A DNA stretch of 64,000 nt, taken from positions 10,745,206-10,809,205 of the forward strand of contig NC_087069.1 in assembly GCF_963678635.1 (NCBI RefSeq), written 5' to 3'. Of the stretch, positions 1-12,398 are shown piece after piece; positions within the stretch are counted from its first letter, which is position 1; each line of letters opens with the position of its first letter. Made by a program: the position numbers and the translations under genes. Source of the DNA: Symsagittifera roscoffensis. Lineage: Eukaryota; Xenacoelomorpha; Acoela; Convolutidae. Below the pieces are notes generated by a model. The model was not told the DNA's origin, ran no database searches, and saw only the letters and a list, made by a program, of their open reading frames with translations.

Positions 1-1852
1 TGCCATAATTTCTACGCTTGGTTGCTCATTGCATCTTCTCTGTAAACCCAATCAACCGCAACTTGTAAGGATTAGCGATGAGTAAGATCCGTGGTTATTT
101 ATGAGCCGATCAATATAGAACTATAAAATAGGTTTTAGATCGAAAAAAATCATAGTGATGAAGAAAACTTTTTTTGAGAACGAAGAAAAATGAGGAAGCT
201 CCATGGCTTTCTATCTCAGGAAAAGAAAAGTGAGTACCATTCGAAAAATCAGAAGAAAATGTAGTTCGATTGGGTCCCGCGCTCAGTAAAAACAGAAAAT
301 AGTCAATTATAATACAAATAAAAGGATACTTTTACCAAATTTATAATCAGTTATGAGCGCTAAGCTTAGGTGTCAAAATGATTTGTAATATATTATAATG
401 ATAAAAAATTTTAGTGACATTATAATAAATTAAAATCAAATTAAAAATGATTAAGTTTTTCTAAAACTCTCTAGTAGTATATAAAAATATATAATAATCT
501 CATATTAGTTGAAAGGTTCCCGCCTAATACATTTTCCACATAAACCAAGAAATTAAAAATTAAAAACGTTATAACTTTGAATTGATTTGAAAACTGCTGA
601 AACAATTTTTAACTTTTCCACGTTTTACATTTTCCATATAAGCAATTCGGATGCAACGTTGAAAACAAAACCGGCAAACAAAAGGATTATAATTGATTAT
701 AATGAATTTTTTTGAACAAAATATTTGAATTGGAAATGGGATGAAAACAATCGATTATATTTTATTAGAATCGATTGCAATTGTTTCGAAAAAAGGATGA
801 ATTGAAACCGATTGGAGTCGATTAAAATTTATTTTTTTTTGCTTTTAGAAAAAGAGATTATAATCAATTATTAGTTGATTAAAATCAACTTTTGTTCTCA
901 ATTTCAGTAATGCTGGTACTAAAATCATAATACAATCGATTATTAACGCTTGAAACTGTATTCTGGTAAGAAACGAACACCAAAATGCCTACAATAATTT
1001 AGAAATTTTTTGTTTACTGCTAGAGTAAATATGAATATTTGTTGGTTGATTTTTCTCTTTTTTGTAAATTTTACAAGAAGGTATCAAAAATTTTGCATTA
1101 CAAACCCTATTTTACCCAGGATTATGCTGTCAATAAAACAAAAAAGATGGTGTGACTTTTTTGGTTTATTTTTCTCTTTTTTATAGGTTTTCTAACTTAA
1201 ATATCCTAAAAACACTAATTCAGGTCTCAGTGTTTTGCTTAAACAAACTTTAATGTTTTAAGTTTAAGCTACCATTACCACAAACAAAATAATTGTAAAA
1301 AGTATTTTTTTTTCTTTTCCGTCTAATTAAAAAAACATGTATCCTGGCATTGGATAGCTGCGCTTTCTGCGGCAAAAAACGGTTTCTCATGGTTGGTTGA
1401 TGAAACACTCCAACTTTTGCGGCTACTTTCATTCCAATTTCAAACTTTTGACTTCCGCAGTTTTATTTTAGTCTACATAGTCAGGTCTAAAAATGTTTTT
1501 CTTTTTGTAGATCAATTTAAAAGCTGCTGCAGTTTCTTCGGTGCGGCTAACAAACAAACTATATAAAAAAAAATAAAAGATTGAAAACGACAATTGAGTT
1601 TTTTTCTCAGAAATGATTGCTGGATGTAAACATAAAAAAATATAACAAATAAACATGAAAAGCTGAGCCTTAAAACTTTACAAAGTTTCGACCTGTTGCC
1701 GCAAAAATATTTCCATTACTGTATAAAATTTTTAGAACCTTGGATAGAACTTGACTGAAGTTTTAATACTAAACAAAATCAACACGTACAATATTTGAAT
1801 AAAGAGCGTTTTCTAACAGTAAAATTCACTAGACTGTAAGGTTTTAGAGAAT
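1..1852. other. Non-coding upstream DNA
   Basis: No open frame here looks like a protein gene: the ORFs are short, low in complexity and rich in Phe/Lys/Asn, as expected of AT-rich DNA. About 660-960 contains a loose cluster of ATAATCGATTATAAT-like words, seen again near 34550-34690 and 50930. Confidence 0.6.
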
Positions 1853-2095
1853 TCGGGTCTTATGCGTTAAACGGCCCAAAAATCAAAATGGAAGCAAAAT
1901 GAAAACTAAAACTGAAACTGATCCTGATTGGCTAATATTAGCCAATCAAATTCGAGCAACTAGGTCAACCATTTCGATTGATACTGAGAACTTCAAACAG
2001 ACAGACAGTAATTGTATGTTGATTACGTGTTTTCAATTTGAAATAAAATTCTGACTATTTTCTTAATTTTGGGTCGTTTAACGCATAATACCCGA
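1853..2095. mobile_element. MITE-like element with ~33-bp terminal inverted repeats
   Basis: The left end reads TCGGGTCTTATGCGTTAAAC and continues CGGCCCAAAA. The right end is its imperfect reverse complement, ending ACGCATAATACCCGA. The two arms of about 33 bp enclose a 243-bp element without coding capacity. A clean target-site duplication was not identified, so superfamily assignment is open. Confidence 0.55.
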
Positions 2096-5042
2096 GATTT
2101 CAATTTAAGAGAAAAACTTCAAATATATATTTAAAAGCTTATCGCTAAACTACAGAGATCTGTATATCTTTATTAATAATCTGGCAAAATTAATTGACTA
2201 GCAAAACGTTGAAATTGCACAGAATAGGTTATTACAACATCGTTTAATTCTGAAAAAGCTGACACGCTATCAATAGGGAAAAGTATCTACAATAGACTTT
2301 ATAGAACTATACTGCAACTAAAAGAGTTTAATTGTGAGAATCCTTTTGAATGGTAATCGCCTTCAACTACATTCTTCTAGGTGCATTATTATAAACACAT
2401 TTGAAAACTACGAGTTTATTTTTCTGAATACTCTTTGTGTATATTGAAAACAAAAACAAAATTCACTTCTATAAAAACTGACAATAACGTAAAGTTTTTA
2501 GGAATTTTGGTTTTTCGCTTCAAAAACAAGAATTTTGGTTTTTCACTTCAATAAATGAGAGAAAACTCAGGGCTACTTGGAGAGCAACAAACTTGTTTTT
2601 CCAAAATCCTTTTAAATGCATTGCAATTACCTTATATTTGCAAATATTTTTAGGTAAAAAGGGTTGCCACTTTGTGCAAGTAGCACTGAAAGTCCCGACG
2701 CTTTCAAAGAAAAATGCAAACAAAGTTTTTCTTTTTCTTCGAATATTTTTGAGTGTGGCTTGATGAAAGCGGATAAAAACAGTAAGTAATTCAGGTTTAA
2801 TTGACAATAGGCATAAAAGTTTTCAAAAAAATATTAACTAACAAAACAAAATGAAAACCAGAGCGATTTTTTTTTCTAGTTTGCATGAGTTTTTTTTTCA
2901 GTTTATGGTCAAGGAAAATGGTCAAGTTTTAACGTTTAATGAAGCGTTAAAACTAGTTCGTTAATTAAAATCAAATTTTTTCAGTCTGAACGGTCAATTT
3001 TCCTAACGAAGATTACTTACTCGATAGCTTTACTCGCTCGAAATTAGGCCAAAACTCGAAAACCAATTTTCTCGATACTAGCCCATTTTTGGAAACGTTC
3101 GACACGAAGACAACTTTTTTATAGCAAATTAAAGGGCTTCAATATGATACATAACTCAACCTATTCAGATGATTATTTGCGGTATCTGAGTTTGCGTGGA
3201 AAACGAAAAAGTAGGAAAAATTTAAAACAGACTCGATAACAAAATTCTCTCTATTTTCAATGGTTTGAACAAACCTTTTGAGTTTTAACACTGATTAGAA
3301 ATTTCCCAAAAGTTAGGAAAAACATTTCTTCCTTTTTTTGAAACTTAAAAAATAAACATGTACTTCAATTGCAACATAGAGGGTTATCTTCTACACTAAA
3401 GCTTACTATTTCATTTCTTCAAGATTGATGTGATGGTTCATTTTTTTTTCAAAACTGACCGAATCTGACCAATTCTGCCTTTCAGCAAAATTCCTGTAAT
3501 TTGTTTATTTCATTCTTGTTCCCTGTCCTGTAAAATGGACCAATTTTGAGCAATCATTGGGTCTCATTTGTTCTGCTTGTTTCCCTGGGGAATGAAATAT
3601 TAGCTTTCTAATGGGTTTGACTACTGGGGAGTCAAATGTCATTTAGAATAGAGTTGCAAAACGAGTCGAACTTTCAAATAGCCGACTTTTTTCTTCGTGT
3701 TTATTTGATATATTTCTTTGTTAAAGAAATATGTCTAAGGAATGATTGCATTTACAAACAATCAACTGTATAATTTAAACTGCGCGCTTTTAAACTTACT
3801 TTTCGTTATAAACGGGCTTATTTTCGGAAATTAATCTGCTAAAAACACATATTACATTTCCTATTGTAATTTTTTTGAATTCAACATTGTGTAGGTATCG
3901 GAGTATTGTTTTAGTTTCGTAGCAAGAATAACAAGTTTTTTCTTTCTGTCTTTTTCATTTCTTTTTTCGTTAATCTAAAATGTCAGGGGTATTTAAAAAA
4001 AAATGGAGAATCACAAGTATTTTTAAAATAAACTTCTAAAAATAACTCAATTTATACGCAAGGCCCGTTCTGCCAGCCGATAGCTTTAATGAGATTTCAG
4101 GCATGCAAATTACTATATTGAGTTCTAAAGTCAAACAACCGAAAAAAAAAGAGTGGTCGATTGCTACTGATTAAAATCTGAAGCGTATCAAAATTGATTA
4201 GAAAGCTACTTCAAATGCCCTCAGTTGTACTACTTTTCAGCGTTCTTTCAATACGGTCTTCATTTTGTTACTTATAATCCCAAAATTCATTCTAGGTTTT
4301 TTTATCTGAGCATTTTAAAATTTTTACTATTATATTGCGTAATTTCTTATGAACATTTTTTTGCCCGGAATACCATAACTTTTTTGTACAATTGCGTCAG
4401 TCATTTTTTGAATAATTGCGTTTTTAAACTAGCGGTAATTTTGGCATCCTAAATAATCCGCAACCATAATTGTATATATTTACATGTTTTACCTGCAGCA
4501 ATATAAGTAGACTGTTTTCGCACTTATCAGCTAATAAAAAATGCCAGACGTGTATTTTCGAGCCAACAAAGGTAAATCGATATGCCTGAAATTTCCATTC
4601 TGCCCATTATTTGAAAATGAATATATCTCCCAATTGATTACCCAGTCAAACATTACTCTTTTGAAGCAGCCAAATTAAATATTCGTTCTGCTCGAAGCAT
4701 TCGTATTTTTGAGTGGGATTGAAACTTACAATAAAATTTTTTTAATAATAGTATAACAAATTTTTACAGAGCAAAATCTGTAGTGTTTAAAAATTAACAA
4801 AGAAAAAATAGAACAAACTCTGAGCACTAATCCGTACCGTTTAAATTTTCAATCAATCAATATATTTCCGAAGAATATTTTGACATGAAATGTTGCATTC
4901 GAGTTCAAAACTACATTGATTTCTTTTCTTTTAACATTGATTTATTTCAATAAGCCGTTCTTTCGTTTTCTCTCCAGAATATGTTTTCTTATTTTTCTCA
5001 ATTTCAAATTTGATGTTTTTCTTTGCTTGAGTCTTAATTTAG
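2096..5042. other. Non-coding AT-rich DNA
   Basis: No convincing gene. One short local duplication of GAATTTTGGTTTTTC followed by CTTCAA occurs near 2501-2553. All frames are short and compositionally simple. Confidence 0.5.
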
Positions 5043-6300
5043 TTTACCCGAAACCTGTAAGTTGAGGTTAGCAATAGCTTTGAAACGCTCCTAATTCTAA
5101 CACATAATCGGCCCTTATAATTCTCGGAAAATGTCAAATTTTGCAATTAGGCCAATTTTGCTGTGTTTGTGCTATTTGAATAATGTCAAACCAATTCAAC
5201 TCAAACTGCAACAACCTTTGCCAACAATCGCCAAAAATAGTTAGGTGTTGGAGTTTTAATCCAGTTAGCAAAAATTTGAGTTGAACTCTATTAAGCAAAA
5301 ACTCAAAAATCCGGGCTATAGTGCTATTCAAACTATTATAAAAAAATTTGTTGGAGAAAGAATAGGAAAATCTGCAAAATTCTCGCCATATCAGCAAGAA
5401 ATCAAAATCATACAAGAATTTTACAAAAATATCACAAAGTTTTGACTTCTTTGAAATGCAGATCGGAATGCAATGTCTTGCAAGGCTTCCTGTTAAATAT
5501 TATAAAATTTTGCTATCCGAACTGCAGTTTAGAAAACTTCAAAATCTTGAAAAAATTTTGAAAGATATCCTTTTAAACATTTTAAAAAGGTTTTACGGCT
5601 ACAGTTTATTTGATTTTACTAGTACAATTGATTGGTAGCCTAATGTCTACATTACGCATCATATGTTTTCTCTGTTTGTAATAAACTGGTCTGAGTTAGT
5701 CTATTGGTTACGAATCTTGATATCAACCAAAAGGCGCATATTTAAGTTCTATTCAAGTTTTTTGCTCTCTTCTCTAGATAGGAAATAGGCTGAACGAATA
5801 TTGAGTTATAATAAAAATCATCAGCGGAAAAACAACTGATTACTTAATCAAACATTTGGTTTAGCCAAAAACTGTAAATTGCAGTTGGCAAAAGTTTTCA
5901 AACGCTCATGATACTAGTTTATTGGCCAATATAATTCTCGGAAATTGTCAAAATATGCAATTTACGCCATGTCCACTCATTGTTCTTGCAATTTAAAGTT
6001 TGTCAAACGCATTGAACGCATAATGCACTGAGCTTTGCAAAAATCGTACAATCGTCAAACCTATTTTTTCTGATGGACGTTTAGTCAATTCAGCAAAAAA
6101 ATTTAAAAAACGCTCTCTAGTGCAGTTCAAATTCTTGTGAGAACTTTTGCTGTAAAAAGATTCGGGAGTTCTGCAAATTTCTTACAGCATATCAGCAAGA
6201 AATAAAAATCATTTGAGAAGATTTTTATTTTTCTCTTTGTTGGTATGAACAGGTCTTAGTTAGTCTTGTTGTTACGAATCTTGGTAGCAGTCATTCATGA
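5043..6300. repeat. Diverged tandem duplication
   Basis: The stretch from about 5043 (CCCGAAACCTGTAAGTTGAG) is repeated in diverged form from about 5868 (AGCCAAAAACTGTAAATTGC). Both copies share ATAATTCTCGGAAA, the TCAGCAAGAAAT segment and a later GTTACGAATCTTG segment (5706 and 6273). The first copy is longer. It does not encode a recognisable protein. Confidence 0.5.
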
Positions 6301-8450
6301 TTTTTGAATAAAATTACCTAAATATTGAATGATTTATTTGGCATTTCCCTATTTTGAAAAAGTGTTCATTGACTCGTTCAATTTGAAAAAAAAACTTAAG
6401 TTTTTTTTCCAAAAGAAAAATTAAGTCTGGAATCTTTACAAAAATTTTTAAAAATGACGGAATTGACAGAGTGATGTAGCACTTGTAAGGTATTTTAGCT
6501 GTGTTCTGGGCGAAATCAAAAAATTAGTCTATTACAAAAAAAATTGTTCAAAAAATGTTTCGATCGTTTTTATCTATAAAGAATAAATGCAACTTTTATG
6601 ATGTCTTCTTCAATGATGTTTTTTTTTGTGATAACTTATGATCTGGCTCAAAGACTGGGCCCAAAAAGGTCACAGTGAGAGTTTGATCTTTTTTGTTTTA
6701 GTTATATGTTTTATTTTTCTTAGCAAAAATCTTTGTCAGCTCACGCTTTTTTTTGCACAGCAGCCAACTATTTTAGTTTTCATTGCAAATTTTAATTGTT
6801 TTTCAAATAAATAAAAAACGCTACTTCCTTAGCCAAGAATTTCAATTCCAGCTGTAAAACAATATCATATATCAGTTGTTTTTAAACCTCTTGAATATAA
6901 AACAGGAGTCAGGGTTAAAACACTGGCGAAGTGTTTGGAAAAAAGTGGTGAGTTTTTTTACTCTTTTTAACTTATTCGAAAAAGAAAATGGTTGATAATT
7001 TTTGAAAACTTATTAGATTTTATTGGTTCGGCTCACAAAAAGATGTTTGAAACAATTTCTCAGGGTGCAGATATTTTTGTATGGTTTTTTGAACAAGAAT
7101 TATTGTTTTCAAAAACTACAGCATGTCAGTAATTTTTAAACCATGTTATTTTTCCGAGCACATTCTTTACAGAGATGAGACGGAACTATTTTGCAATTTT
7201 CTGTTTTTATGGAATTGCATGAAAAGTGTATGATTAGTATTTTTCCATATATGAAAATTGTATGACTAGCAATTTTGGTCAACCCGGTTGAATAGAAATT
7301 TTGTTACAACTTTAAATCGCGCACCTTCAAACCATCAAAGCCAAAAAAAATCAGACTTTTGGAGGACTTTCAAATGAAAGTTTTCTCAGAAATTTTAAAA
7401 AGGTTTTCCTGCAAATATAGGTTGGAGATGTTTGCATATTTCTTACTATCGCTACCGAAGAAAGCTATTCATATTGACTATAATTTTATTATCTGAGGAA
7501 AAATGGAAAAAGGCGGGTTTCGCATAAATGATTTGACCGATTACATCCCCTGAAGAAGTAAATGGTTTAAATCAATTGTAATCCCCTACCCTGCAGACAA
7601 AAAAACAGCAAATCTCATTGATTTTCAACTCCTTACAATGTTTTGTTTTATTACTTTACCCAGTGAAAGGTGGTTGATAAAATTGGCAGGTGATGTCGTT
7701 ACCCAATCAAATTATGCAAAATTTTCGGCGGTTTGGAGGCCAAAACACAATTCAATGTTTTCAAGCTGCGGTCTACAAAGATATTTCTTTCTTTTTCTAA
7801 GCAATTTATGCAATTTTGTCCTCTTTTTTCTCAGGTAACCATTAAAAATTAAAAGTAAACAATTTTTTAGCGAGTATGACCATACTAAATTTACTTTTTG
7901 AATATCAATGGGTGTAGTGATTTTTTTCACTGCTTGGAACACGTGGAAAAACTGAAATTTAAAAACAAAATCAAGCATAAAGTAAGCAAAGATAACAAAG
8001 ATCACCCTTTATGACTATAAAACACTACTTTAAATATGAAAAACAACCAAGTGAGATTTTTTAGCATCTCGAGATACGCTTGAAGGCAGCTTTCATTCGC
8101 CACATGGGATTTATTTAACTAAGGATATTATTTTTATCCCTTACACATAGATAATAATAAATGATATTGTTATAAGTTTGTCCTGGAGGTTTAGCCACAT
8201 GCATACCATTCAGTGATTCCATTGTAGATAATAAAAATCATACTCGATACATTTATAAATTTGTTAATATTGAAGTTGATCGAGTGTTAGATAAATCTGA
8301 AACGTTTCAATAATTATGATCGGATTGTTTATTTTTTATTGAAATAATCAGAACGATATCAGAAAGTGTTTTTTTTTCGTAATTATCTGGTTTCGTAATT
8401 TTTCTGTTTGTCAATTTTTTGAAATTGAAATCTAATACTTTTTTCTCATT
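6301..8450. other. Non-coding DNA upstream of the BACE-like gene
   Basis: No gene is supported. The region would contain the promoter and any 5' untranslated exon of the downstream gene, but no core promoter can be picked out reliably in such AT-rich sequence. Confidence 0.5.
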
Positions 8451-8452
8451 AG
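8431..8452 (+). promoter_or_regulatory. Strong 3' splice site 30 nt before the BACE ATG
   Basis: A branch-point-like TCTAAT is followed by a T-rich tract and ends in ATTAG at 8452. The ATG follows at 8483. This is either the end of an intron in the 5' UTR or an acceptor for spliced-leader trans-splicing; the sequence alone cannot separate these. Confidence 0.5.
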
Positions 8453-8482
8453 ACAATTTTCAACAAACTTATTCGAGTCATC

Positions 8483-8671
8483 ATGTCGTCAATGTTCAAC
8501 ATGAAATTAATTTACTTGCTATTTACAATACTTTTTCGTTCCATTGTTTATTCGACCCTGGAAGCGAACGACCCTTCGGAACCCACTCTTCCGTTTTATA
8601 ACATCCCCCTCAAAGGGGTGATAGACGAAGGCTACTCTGCAGCCATGGACATCGGCACCCCGCCTCAGACG
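8483..8671 (+). CDS. BACE: BACE exon 1: signal peptide and N-terminal lead-in
   Basis: 63 codons, ending in phase 0 at the donor GTAAAA. A hydrophobic signal peptide follows the first Met; in-frame Met codons at residues 4 and 7 are alternative starts, the third giving a more classical signal (MKLIYLLFTILF). A short propeptide-like segment with no clear furin site leads to GYSAAMDIGTPPQT, the strand just before the first catalytic loop. The exon ends at the same point as vertebrate BACE1 exon 1 (PPQT). The upstream AG at 8452 supports this as the first coding exon. Confidence 0.9.
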
Positions 8672-8735
8672 GTAAAAAAATTTATAAGGAGTTATAGAAT
8701 TTACTAAACTCCACTACCTCAGTAAAGTTCTAATT

Positions 8736-9497
8736 CAGATCTGAAATAATCTTTTTCAGACCTAAATTTCAGATCTGAAATGGCTTGTGAAAGAATAAAA
8801 TAACGCTTGGATATTTTACGAATGGGTATTTTTGTATCTATTTTTAGATCAGAAATTTGGTTTTTCTTGGTTATTTCAGATCTGAGAAAATCTATTTCAG
8901 ATCTAATTTTGATCTGAAATTAGCTTTTGTTGTTTTTTTTCTGATCTGAAAAATTAATGATTCTGTCATAATGTTTGATATTTTAGCTACTTATGTTGGT
9001 ATTTAGTAGCTTCTGCTAGCTACTAGCAGGTACTCAGCAAAGTCTCTAATCAGAAAATGCTGAAATATGTTGCCCAAAGCATGAGCTAAACATCGGAAAC
9101 GCATAAGTAGCTTATGGAAATCAAAGATTTGATAAGTTTTCTAACAATTTTTCAAAAACTTTTGTTAAACAGTCATATCGGTTTAAATAAAAGAATTGTT
9201 TGTGAAAATTTTTTGTTAATCTAAACCTTATTGTGTATTGAAGTAACAGCAATAAAACAAAATTCAATTGTTTGCTGAAAATGCGTGAACTATTCTTTAA
9301 CAAAGGGTTCTCGGATCTAGTTTAAGATATATTATTTTCTATATCTGATCCAAATTAAAGATCTGAAATTTTCAAAAAATTTATCAAAATCTGAAATAAA
9401 GAGTTTCAGATCTGAGGAGGTTTTTATGTAATAAATAAAGATTTTCGAATCTGAGAAGGAACTTACGTAAAAAATAAAGAATTTCAGATCTTGTAGA
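8736..9497. repeat. Cluster of palindromic TTTCAGATCTGAAA words in intron 1
   Basis: The perfect palindrome TTTCAGATCTGAAA and near variants (TTCAGATCTGAG, TTTGATCTGAAA, AAAGATCTGAAA) recur about a dozen times at irregular spacing in both orientations. No coding potential is seen. It looks like an expanded short palindromic word rather than a regular tandem repeat. Confidence 0.6.
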
Positions 9498-10199
9498 AAA
9501 AATCCGCTGGTTACGGGCTCACTGGTTTCGGGTTCATTACGTTAGAAAGCCTCATAATAAATTAAACCAAAAGAAACCGAACCCATGGTAAACCGACCCC
9601 TTGACCATCCAAAGGGTCCACAATTTGATACTGTTTAATGACATCTAACTTCAGCCAACTACCACTGAATTTTTTGGCGCGAATATATACCGTTGAGAGG
9701 GGGAGTGTTTTTTCATAACATCACCTGCGGCACTTAAAATGGTCAAAATAGGGTCTCAGTGTCATCAACTATGGTTTTGCGTGGTGTAAAGTCCGTCCAA
9801 TTTTTCTTCGACATTTTTTCAAAATCCTCCTTTCCTCCCTTTTGAGAAAATACTAGACCTATTCTTGGTTGAAACGATTTTTTGGCTCTTTGTCTTTTTG
9901 TTCCTATCGTCCGAGAAAATACGGAGCGTTTTTTTCTGTGGACAAAATTTAGTATTTTCTTTAGCTACGTTTTTTTAAGAAATTTAATCCCATCAAAATA
10001 TTGTAACGCTCTGAGCTCAAATTTAAAGATGAGTTGCACAAGTCGTCAAATTTAAAAAAATAATTTCCTTCTGCGCAATAATTTTTTTTTGAATAAATGT
10101 TACCTAGAGGCAACATAAACCAGCTCAGAAAGCATTCGAAAATAAATTAAGCTAAACTGATCAAACTAGTTTTTCGACCTCCGCGACTAATATTTTGAC
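9498..10199. other. Intron 1 DNA without recognised features
   Basis: Non-coding; no repeat or gene is recognised apart from a CCGCGACTA word near 10180 that belongs to the array described from 10535. Confidence 0.4.
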
Positions 10200-10530
10200 C
10201 AGGACCGGATCTAGGATTTCCTCAAGGGGGCAACTTTTTTAGATCGACTAAATAGTTTTTTTGAGCTCTCTCAAATCACTATGAAGACCCCAGTTTGACG
10301 AAAACGTCTGCGCCGCAGGCAAAATTTTGAAAAAAAGGCCAAAAAAAGGCGTTTTTTGGAGCCCCCCTCAAATATAGTATATTTTAACGCTGAAGACTCC
10401 TTTAGAAAAATTCTAGGGTCAGTCAGCCAAAAACGGAAATCTCAACAGTACAAAGGGGGAACCTTTGGGGTCGAATCTCTGAGGGAAGGGCGTCCGCCCC
10501 TCACAACCCCCCCCCCCCCCCCCTCCCCCC
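10200..10530. repeat. Dispersed GC-rich repeat, copy 1
   Basis: It starts with a CAGGACCGGATCTAGGATTT-like end and contains GGTCAGTCAG, then GTACAAAGGGGGAACC, GGGTCGAATCTCTGA and GGGCGTCCGCCCC, before a long C-run. The inner block recurs at about 32268 and 36130, which shows a mobile repeat family. It has no coding capacity. The ends resemble short non-autonomous elements, but the class is unknown. Confidence 0.6.
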
Positions 10531-10534
10531 GCGA

Positions 10535-10745
10535 TTTTGACCATGCCGCGACTAATTTTTTTGACCGTCGCGACTAGTTTTTTTGACCGCCGCGGCTAAC
10601 TTTCCTTTGGTCGCGCTAGTCACGGTTATTTTTCCTTCGGTCGCGCCGGTCGCGGACACAGTATCGGCCCGCAAAGTCTGGATTTACCAACTTTTGGTCG
10701 CGACCGTCTGCTCATAAAACCACAACCTCGACCCGGGCAATGATG
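10535..10745. repeat. CpG-rich GGTCGCG array
   Basis: Degenerate units of about 20-30 bp carry CGCGACTA followed by T-runs and TTGACC, then GGTCGCG words, ending with CCTCGACCCGGGCA. A related array lies at 39779-39985 and the CTCGACCCGGG end recurs at about 39971 and 40182. Its base composition is sharply unlike the surrounding DNA. Confidence 0.55.
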
Positions 10746-10906
10746 CCCATCTTGATTTAAAAAAATAATCCATGATTGCAATCTTGATTCAGGTTCTGAT
10801 CAACCTCACGCTATCCAAGATCAGGGCTAAAAATTAAATTTCTGAAATCAGCACTGAATTGTCTCTGAATTAGCGCTGCTTTTGAGAGCGCAAAAATAAT
10901 GAAACT

Positions 10907-10965
10907 GCCTCGCCGGACTCGAACTTATTCTTAGTCACAGACGTTAATCTGCGCCATCGGCCTTT
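10907..10965 (-). repeat. tRNA-like segment (possible SINE head)
   Basis: Read on the minus strand, an A-box-like TGGCGCAGATTAACG is followed at tRNA spacing by a B-box-like GTTCGAGTCCGG. A full acceptor stem cannot be formed, so it is not an intact tRNA gene. A tRNA-derived SINE or pseudogene is the best reading. Confidence 0.4.
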
Positions 10966-10989
10966 GCAACGCTGAGAAAGTCTGATTAC

Positions 10990-12398
10990 ACTAAATAAAA
11001 GCTAGGTGTAATGAAATTTTATCGTTCTTACGTTCTTTTGAGGCCCAAAATTGATTTTGCCAAAACTTATTGCTGATTTTTCTCAGATTCGTGGGTTCAA
11101 AACCACTGACTCATAGAAGAGCTTTGACTGTATTTTTGAATGATATATCTATGATTCCGTGAAAAAAATTACACTAGCATGGGATGCTGTTGAATTAGGG
11201 ATAATAATTGTTGCAAGATTAACACGGGTAGGTTAAAGCTGAATCTTTGATCGGCTTCCTTTGCTGCTTGTTAAAACAGGTCGCAAGCATTTTATTGAAA
11301 AAAGGGCCAAAATATTTCCTTAGTAGCTAGAAGTTAGTAAATAAAAAAACAGGAAATTGGTGAAAATTAGGCTGGTTTTCCTATTGCAAATTTCTAATGA
11401 TGGGAATGAATCTGAGAACAGCTAAACAAGAAGTAAGGACTTTTGGTTGCTTGCTGTACAAGTCGCACAAAAAATTACGGCCATATAAAAAAAAACCTTA
11501 CAAAACAGTTTTAATTTTTTTTCATATGTTCGTTCCATTTTTTGTTCTTAATACGATGAGAGGAAACATTTTAACTAAACTAAGATTATCGACTACAGTT
11601 GCGCAGAAAAACTGTATGAAAACAAAAAATTGATTTATTTGAGATTTTTTCAAATGTTCTATCAAACTTTGACAATTTTTTGAACTTCCCAAACTTTTTT
11701 TAAAATAAAGCAGTAGAAAACAGCTTTGGAAGTTCGTGTTTTTATACTTCGTAAACAAATGACTTTCATCTACCAATCTGCAATGCAAAACTTTGAAACA
11801 TTTTCATGACATTGAATAAACTTTTCGAGTAGTTATTCTAATCTCAAAGGAATCGCAATAAGCGTTTTAATATGATATAACATTCAGCACATTCTGATAA
11901 TTATTTATGATATATATTTTGGGTGAAAAAAATTAAATCTCAACCGCAAGCAAAATTCCAGATATCTTTTCCAAAAGAAAAACATTGGCCTGATTGTGCT
12001 AATATTGTTCGTGAAACTTTTAAAAACTTTATTCTTAGCCCGCGTTTTTTAGAGACAAACACTGCAAAAACATCAAACCTATGATTCGTTTGGTTTTAGC
12101 CACTAGTTAAAGCAATTTTCCCAAACTTTCAGAATTTTTTTATACGGTAACGGTAGTCTAGACCAGTTTTTTTCTTCACTGGGTAACTTTTTAGTAAACT
12201 AAACTGTCTTCCAAATCAGGAGTGAAAGGACTTTGTTATGACACCAATTTTTATATTTACAATTGTTAACTTAGGTAACTAAATCCACTGGGTCAAAAAA
12301 ACTCCCTGTGCCATTGTTACTTCACAATCATTTCGTTAATTGTCGTTTTCACGTAACTTCCTGTAATTTGATATTAGCACATATTATTCAAAACTTAT
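10990..12398. other. Intron 1 DNA between repeats and element A
   Basis: No gene or clear repeat. The bases just before the LTR are TTAT (12395-12398), the left target-site duplication of element A. Confidence 0.5.

Noticed and set aside
1-8450. Scattered 60-97 codon frames as host genes
   Set aside because: Phe/Lys/Asn-rich composition, no domains, no splice or start support.
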